Part shown: positions 59,918 to 64,000 of the stretch, piece by piece
How positions within the stretch are numbered: position 1 is the stretch's first letter
Layout of the letters: the number at the start of each line of letters is the position of its first letter
DNA from: Desulfitobacterium metallireducens DSM 15288
GTDB lineage: Bacteria; Bacillota; Desulfitobacteriia; Desulfitobacteriales; Desulfitobacteriaceae
Assembly: GCF_000231405.2 (NCBI RefSeq)
Contig: NZ_CP007032.1
Span: 558,001-622,000 of the forward strand
DNA: 64,000 nucleotides
Reading direction: 5' to 3'
Translations under genes and position numbers: made by a program
The notes under the pieces: model-generated
The model's input: the letters and a program-made list of their open reading frames with translations, nothing else
Told to the model about the DNA's origin: nothing
Database searches by the model: none

Positions 59918-61517
59918 AAACCAGCTAATTGCTGTCAAGTAAAAGTTTCTCTAAAGTAATTGACAAGAAAAATAGGTATAGCAAAGCTGGCCTACGTGTT
60001 GTAAGTTTGTAAAAAGGGTATGTAAATAAAAGGGATATCTAAGTCTATAGAGAATTGCTAATTAGAGATTGAAAAAGGCTGCTGTGAGGATAAAATCCCA
60101 TAGATCATCCTGAGCATTTTGTTAGCCGTGGCAATAATAGCTACCTTAACCGGTTTACCTTCATTAATTTTCCGAAGGTAAAAGTCTCTAAGAATTGGAT
60201 TTAAGGGACCGCTAGCCCTGTTACTAATCCCCGCTACAGTGGCTTGATAAATTGCTTTTCTAAGATAGGGTGACCCTCTCTTAGAGATCTTGTTATTACT
60301 CGATTTAAACTTTCCCGATTCAAATACAGATGGATCAATGCCTGAAAAGGCGACCAACTGTTTTGCACTGGGGAATCTTTTAATATCACCAATTTCAGCA
60401 AGAATGGTGGTGGCTGTAGCCTCTCCTACGCCAGGGATAGAACGGAGAAGAGGATAATCAGAGGAGAAGTTTGCCCAAAAAACCATTTGAGCCCGTATGT
60501 CAGTCAGAATGTTTTGTTGGGATAGGAGGAGTTCAATGTACATCCTTAAAACCCGTATATTTGACTGTTGGGCCCGGTTAAAAGGCAAACTTTCCTTAGC
60601 AGCCAATATGAGTTCATCGGTCTTTAATTCGTTCCAGTCTCTTGATTTCTTTGCAGGCTTAAGACACTCGATAATTTGCTCCCGTTCTGCGGATAAAATT
60701 GCTTTTGGCGATGGAAAGGTAGAAAGAACTCGTAAAGCAGTAGGACTACATAAGTGAGCAAATACGGATTCAAACTTAGGAAAAACAAGATCTAAAACGG
60801 AGCGAAACTTAAGTTGGGTTTCAGTATAAAGTGTATTAAAGCTATCATATTGCCGACAGAGGTTCTGCAATTCCAAGATGTGATCCTCAACAGGTTTGGC
60901 TTCAATAAATTCATTCAAATAATAAACCTGAGCAATCCGATTCGCATCAATGGGGTCAGTCTTAACCTTGCGGACGGATTTCTTTTTTTCAGCATGAGTT
61001 TGGAGAGGATTAAGAACGATCACTTTATAACCCGCATCTTGAAAGTAAGCGGTAATAGGCTTGGAATAGTTACCCGTTGCTTCCATAACTACATGAGGGC
61101 GTTTACCAGTTTCACTTTCAAGTTTAATAAGCTTATCTGTTAACCTGGACATATCACTCGGAGAATGCAAGAAAGGAAAAGGTTTGGAAACAGACTCTTG
61201 ATATCCTTTAAACAAAGCAGCTACACTCTTAGACTTAGAAATATCAATACTTAACACAGGAACATCAATCATGAAAAACCTCCTCTTTTACCGGGTTCCA
61301 TCTTTAACAACCACCTTTAGGTTCGCGTTGTGATACGGGCTCAAGGCCCAACCAGCTCAATCAAAGTATTGGTGCCAAAGAGGGTGTGAACACTTTATGC
61401 GACGGGATCTAGGTCCCAACACGGCATACGTTCTTTACCCAGTTTTTTTTAAGTATAAAGGAAAATAAAAGAAAAATGGTCCATACCCAGATTGAACTGG
61501 TTATGAACCTATAATAC
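59918..61517 (-). mobile_element. IS110-family (IS1111-type) element, copy 2, inside an attC site
   Basis: The same 1.6-kb element as at 18875-20474, exactly 41,043 bases further on, same orientation, no difference noticed by eye. The left flank is CATCATATAA and the right flank AACACGGCATTCACG, so it entered the first box of an attC site just as copy 1 did. Boundaries are uncertain by about five bases. Confidence 0.87.
60058..61272 (-). CDS. IS110-family DEDD transposase, copy 2
   Basis: 404 residues, identical in protein sequence to the product of 19015-20229. Catalytic residues are as described there (SIDISKSKS, VVMEATGNYS, TDPIDANRIA; later GSPYLRKAIYQATVAG). Sequence identity shows recent transposition or gene conversion. 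Direct-repeat copies 41 kb apart could recombine and delete the spore and thiamine block between them. Confidence 0.95.
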   Translation of the reverse strand: MIDVPVLSIDISKSKSVAALFKGYQESVSKPFPFLHSPSDMSRLTDKLIKLESETGKRPHVVMEATGNYSKPITAYFQDAGYKVIVLNPLQTHAEKKKSVRKVKTDPIDANRIAQVYYLNEFIEAKPVEDHILELQNLCRQYDSFNTLYTETQLKFRSVLDLVFPKFESVFAHLCSPTALRVLSTFPSPKAILSAEREQIIECLKPAKKSRDWNELKTDELILAAKESLPFNRAQQSNIRVLRMYIELLLSQQNILTDIRAQMVFWANFSSDYPLLRSIPGVGEATATTILAEIGDIKRFPSAKQLVAFSGIDPSVFESGKFKSSNNKISKRGSPYLRKAIYQATVAGISNRASGPLNPILRDFYLRKINEGKPVKVAIIATANKMLRMIYGILSSQQPFSISN

Positions 61518-61588
61518 GAACACGGCATTCACGAAACTTGTCAAGATGAAAGTAGTATGACGCTTCGTGAATACCCAGAACGTTATAC
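61518..61588 (+). repeat. attC-like site 9 (split by IS copy 2)
   Basis: GAACACGGCATTCACGAAAC, then CAAGATGAAAGTAGTATGAC, then GCTTCGTGAATACCC to GTTATAC at 61582-61588. Nearly the same as site 1. The left box piece ATATAA is at about 59915-59920. Confidence 0.85.
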
Positions 61589-61605
61589 GAAACCGTACGC
61601 GAAGA

Positions 61606-61623
61606 CCGCGCGTCCATGCGCGG
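61606..61623 (+). repeat. Cassette 5'-end hairpin followed by T run
   Basis: CCGCGC, loop GTCCAT, GCGCGG, then ATTTTTT. Besides its place in the cassette pattern it could terminate transcription coming from the previous cassette. Confidence 0.75.
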
Positions 61624-61705
61624 ATTTTTTTGAGCAAGGCGTGTAGTCGTTTGTGTCAGGTTTATATTGCTGTCGAAGGAAGATTAAAGAGGGGTCTTTT
61701 ATATC

Positions 61706-62314
61706 GTGGAGCGGAAGACAGTATTTGTCATTGGCGATAGCGTTTCAATACACTATGGCCCATTTTTAAAGGAAATGATAAAAAGTAAATATAATTTCGG
61801 CCGGACAAGTGAAATAGTTGATGGAGATTTGGATAAACCTGTTGGTGCTAATGCCGGTGATTCTAAGATGGTCCTCGAATATTTAAGAGACGAATATAAC
61901 AAGGGAACAACGTACAACATCTTGCTTTTGAATTGCGGCCTACATGATATAAGAATAGACAGGGTTACAAAACAGATTCAAGTCAAGAAATGGGAATATG
62001 AGAAAAAATTAAATCTAATATCAGACCTTGCTTTAAAGATGTCTGAGCGAGTAATGTGGATTACAACTACACCTGTACTGGATGTTATACATAATCGTAG
62101 AAATGAAGGCTTTTTACGGTATAACGAGGATGTAATTCTCTATAATAGCATAGCAGAGAATATAATGGGCAAGTACCAAATATCATGTGTTGACCTTTAT
62201 ACATTTACAAATAGTTTAGGAGATGATATTTATTCTGATCACGTACATTTTAAAGAATCAGTACGGGCACTACAGGGGGCATTCATTGCAGGACACTTAC
62301 TTTGCAACCGATGA
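61706..62314 (+). CDS. SGNH-fold hydrolase (cassette)
   Basis: 202 residues from GTG 61706. Block I VFVIGDSVSIHYGPFLKEM at residue 6, block III LLLNCGLHDIRID near 70 (Gly/His-Asp instead of Gly-x-Asn), and the terminal DIYSDHVHFKESVRALQG with Asp-x-x-His near 180. No signal peptide, so it acts in the cytoplasm, unlike the secreted SGNH protein at 28484. The cassette ends are complementary: GTTATACGAAACCGTACGC and GCGTACGGCTTCGTATAAT, 17 of 19. Substrate unknown. Confidence 0.8.
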   Translation: MERKTVFVIGDSVSIHYGPFLKEMIKSKYNFGRTSEIVDGDLDKPVGANAGDSKMVLEYLRDEYNKGTTYNILLLNCGLHDIRIDRVTKQIQVKKWEYEKKLNLISDLALKMSERVMWITTTPVLDVIHNRRNEGFLRYNEDVILYNSIAENIMGKYQISCVDLYTFTNSLGDDIYSDHVHFKESVRALQGAFIAGHLLCNR

Positions 62315-62384
62315 TTATTCTTTCTATATTAACTTTTAAGATCTAATTTAAGTACTTAAGGTTTGATGGAGGTACAAGGGAAGG

Positions 62385-62404
62385 GGCCGCCGTCCATGGC
62401 GGCC
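62385..62404 (+). repeat. Cassette 3'-end hairpin
   Basis: GGCCGCC, loop GTCCAT, GGCGGCC. Followed by TCTGGCTTCGCGGGGCGTACGG, leading into attC site 10. Confidence 0.8.
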
Positions 62405-62430
62405 TCTGGCTTCGCGGGGCGTACGGCTTC

Positions 62431-62506
62431 GTATAATAGCCGGTTCCCGCCACTTAGAATAGATGAATGCGGTTAAGGCGCAGCGGGAACCTGCGGGACG
62501 TTATAA
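62431..62506 (+). repeat. attC-like site 10
   Basis: GTATAAT to GTTATAA, 76 bp. GGTTCCCGC pairs with GCGGGAACC; the middle CACTTAGAATAGATGAATGC is shared with inverted site 8. Confidence 0.85.
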
Positions 62507-62562
62507 GAAACCGCTAAGTCTTTTTATTTATTAATTATGCAGGTTTTGTGGGAGGATCAGTT

Positions 62563-63048
62563 TTGGATTTAGTAGCACCATCAATCTCAAACATTAGGCG
62601 TGCTTTACCAGAGGAGGCTGTTTTGCTCACGGAAATTGCATTTCGCTCCAAAGCTCACTGGGGCTATGACTTGTCTTTTATGGAGCAGTGCCGAAATGAC
62701 TTAACAATATTCTCAGACAATATTACTAATAATTTGGTTTTTGTAATTGAGGCAGATGGGGATATTGTGGGTTTCTATGAACTACGTGGAAAGGTTCCTG
62801 AAGCTAACTTGTATTGGCTATTCATGGATCCGAAAGTAATAGGATGTGGATATGGAAAAAGGTTATGGTTACATGCGGCTGAAATCTCCAAAGGCCTCGG
62901 GTTCGAGTACATGTTGATCAAGAGCGATCCATATGCGGAAGGATTTTATTTAAGAATGGGAGCCAAGAGAATAGGAAAACTTCCTTCGACCGCAATACAA
63001 GGACTGATGTTGCCTTTGCTATGTTATCAGTTATTAGTAAAGGGCTAA
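62563..63048 (+). CDS. GNAT acetyltransferase (cassette)
   Basis: About 161 residues from TTG 62563, six bases after GGAGGA; GTG 62548 in frame is less likely because it would put the binding site inside the gene. The GNAT core is NLYWLFMDPKVIGCGYGKRLWLHAAEISKGLGFEYMLIKSDPYAEGFYLRMGAKRIGK, with the acetyl-CoA loop G-C-G-Y-G-K. Only gene of its cassette; ends GTTATAAGAAACCGC and GCGGCTTCTTATAAAC are complementary. Confidence 0.87.
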   Translation: MDLVAPSISNIRRALPEEAVLLTEIAFRSKAHWGYDLSFMEQCRNDLTIFSDNITNNLVFVIEADGDIVGFYELRGKVPEANLYWLFMDPKVIGCGYGKRLWLHAAEISKGLGFEYMLIKSDPYAEGFYLRMGAKRIGKLPSTAIQGLMLPLLCYQLLVKG

Positions 63049-63118
63049 TTGTTTCTAATTTAAGTTGGCAACAGTGTAATGGTTAAGTGTTTGCATGTTG
63101 GTCTTTTCCGCGGCTTCT

Positions 63119-63194
63119 TATAAACAGCGTATTGCCGACACTTAGAAAAGATGCATGTGGTTAGGTCGCATCGGCAATACGCAAGACGTTATAT
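63119..63194 (+). repeat. attC-like site 11
   Basis: TATAAAC to GTTATAT, 76 bp. GCGTATTGCCGA pairs with TCGGCAATACGC; the centre is CACTTAGAAAAGATGCATGT. Confidence 0.85.
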
Positions 63195-63210
63195 AAAATC
63201 GAGCGCAAGG

Positions 63211-63230
63211 CCGCCCCGTCCACGGGGCGG
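63211..63230 (+). repeat. Cassette 5'-end hairpin
   Basis: CCGCCCC and GGGGCGG bracket GTCCAC, 16 bases after the box of site 11. Confidence 0.75.
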
Positions 63231-63293
63231 AAGGTTCGATTATGGCAAACTTTATAGGCAATTTTATTTTATAAGAAGGGTACTAGATAATAC

Positions 63294-63893
63294 ATGAATT
63301 CAAAAGATATAATTAGATTTTTAAATATAGCTGAGAAATTGAAATGTGAATTACGCCATTCTTGGACATCTACGATGCGGCAAGAGAGTGTAGCAGAACA
63401 TAGTTGGAGACTTTGCATTTTTTCTTGGTTGATAAAAGACCAATTACAAGATCAATATGATATGGACAAAGTTATGAAAATGTGTTTGTTTCATGATTTG
63501 GGTGAAGCAATCACAAGTGATATACCAAGTTTTTGTAAAAATGAAGAAGATACCAGAAAAGAAGAGGCTGCAGTAAATCAAATAATCAGTATGCTTGATA
63601 ATGATTTGCGTTCTGAACTAGATAAGTTATTTATTGAAATGAAAGAACAACAGAGTAAGGAAGCTAGATTATTCAAAGCACTTGATAAATTAGAAGCGGT
63701 GATTCAGCATAACGAATCTCCGATTGAAACATGGATACCATTAGAATTCGAATTAAATAAAACATATGCAAATGAGGAAGTAAGAGGTATTGCCTTGTTG
63801 GAAGGCTTACGAGAAGTAGTAAGGCAAGATACCATAAAAAAGTTAGGTGATAAAGAAAAAGAATTAAGGGCCCGACGTCCTGTCGGTCTCTGA
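63294..63893 (+). CDS. HD-domain phosphohydrolase, YfbR/HDDC2-like (cassette)
   Basis: 199 residues. Metal ligands: His in SVAEHSWRLCIFSW near 34, His-Asp in CLFHDLGEAITSDIPS near 65, and a late Asp in FKALDKLEAVIQHNES near 129. The layout matches YfbR/HDDC2 5'-nucleotidases that hydrolyse deoxynucleoside monophosphates; HD dNTP-depleting enzymes are also known in phage defence. The last residues (RARRPVGL) are coded by the cassette 3'-end hairpin, so the gene runs into the recombination region. The ATG has a weak site (AAGAAGGGTAC). Single gene of its cassette. Confidence 0.85.
   Translation: MNSKDIIRFLNIAEKLKCELRHSWTSTMRQESVAEHSWRLCIFSWLIKDQLQDQYDMDKVMKMCLFHDLGEAITSDIPSFCKNEEDTRKEEAAVNQIISMLDNDLRSELDKLFIEMKEQQSKEARLFKALDKLEAVIQHNESPIETWIPLEFELNKTYANEEVRGIALLEGLREVVRQDTIKKLGDKEKELRARRPVGL
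63872..63886 (+). repeat. Cassette 3'-end hairpin inside the HD gene
   Basis: CCGAC, loop GTCCT, GTCGG, overlapping the last codons of the HD gene, followed by TCTGAATCTGGGGGCGCGC, the element also found before sites 2 and 5. Confidence 0.7.
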
Positions 63894-63913
63894 ATCTGGG
63901 GGCGCGCGACTTT

Positions 63914-63988
63914 ACATAACAAGGTGTTCCCGTAACTTTGTCAATATGAATGTAGAATGACGCTACGGGAACACCCAAAACGTTATAA
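63914..63988 (+). repeat. attC-like site 12
   Basis: ACATAAC to GTTATAA, 75 bp. GTGTTCCCGTA pairs with TACGGGAACAC; the centre CAATATGAATGTAGAATGAC is nearly identical to site 2. The flank GCGCGACTTTACATAAC is complementary to this cassette's own start at 63188. Confidence 0.87.
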
Positions 63989-64000
63989 AAAATATTAAAG

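Larger units (their letters stand above)
59255..63988 (+). other. Cassette array 2, plus-strand part
   Basis: Cassettes with GNAT, SGNH, GNAT and HD genes, each single and followed by a site. The left box GTTATAT at 59255-59261 is verified by complementarity: GTTATATGACAGAATATGC starts the cassette and GCATATTCCATCATATAA ends it at 59901-59919. The array reaches the window edge and probably goes on. It shares the site family, flank motifs and IS insertion with array 1. Confidence 0.8.

Noticed and set aside
1-64000. tRNA and rRNA genes
   Set aside because: No cloverleaf with conserved GTTCGA-type arms and no rRNA-like stretch was noticed; a tRNAscan run would be needed to be sure.

Overview
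The window looks like chromosome from a spore-forming Gram-positive (Firmicute), most likely a Peptococcaceae member close to Desulfosporosinus or Desulfitobacterium. The grounds are strong AGGAGG ribosome binding sites, many SPOCS (DUF3794) spore-type proteins, YheC/D ATP-grasp proteins, a KamA-type aminomutase, a CssRS/HtrA-like module and TPP riboswitches. I recognised no tRNA, rRNA, CRISPR array or integrase gene.

Layout. (1) 1-5474: htrA, a small secreted protein and apbE read leftward; a two-component system reads rightward. TTCAG repeats spaced exactly 11 bp lie between them. (2) 5595-8761: an FAH-family hydrolase, an aconitase-superfamily hydratase and AroD. (3) 8891-11682: two DoxX paralogues, a DUF1858 CxxC protein, a tiny Cys-rich protein, a sigma factor and an HxlR regulator; two matching palindromes suggest a small redox regulon. 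(4) 11781-17051: signalling genes: TPR-GGDEF, XRE-TPR regulator with a tiny exported peptide behind it (RNPP-like pair), and HD-GYP. (5) 17244-26373: cassette array 1. (6) 26791-39060: coiled-coil protein, CCG-domain protein, SGNH esterase, then a large spore-surface block. (7) 39229-41131: a complete group II intron. (8) 41135-48808: a 2217-residue DUF11-repeat/SPOCS giant and two more SPOCS proteins. (9) 49062-57378: pncC-like gene and two divergent thiamine operons, each with its own TPP riboswitch. (10) VanZ gene, then cassette array 2 (58316 to 63988 and probably past the window edge).

The most unusual content is the two integron-like cassette arrays. Ten recognisable attC-like sites, most about 75 bp from RYYYAAC-like box to GTTRRRY-like box, follow single genes. 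The sites share an internal block around GATGAATGT. The first bases of a cassette are complementary to the last bases of the same cassette over roughly 13-20 bp, far beyond the usual 7-bp core boxes, and many ends carry a GC-rich hairpin with a GTCCAT-like loop. Two identical IS110/IS1111-type elements sit in the same box of two attC sites, and a third site is cut by what looks like a group II intron remnant. Cassette genes include a P-loop ATPase, a candidate nuclease, DUF6236, DUF4145, four GNAT/methyltransferase genes, SGNH, ASCH and HD proteins. No integrase is visible, so within the window these are attC clusters lacking an integrase.

The second notable system is the riboswitch-controlled operon at 52238-57378: LuxE-like ligase, LuxC-like reductase, SDR and a PurM-like/ThiN fusion. 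I infer a carboxylate-to-alcohol salvage route feeding the neighbouring thiD-thiM-thiE genes. All functions are read from sequence by eye; no database search was run.
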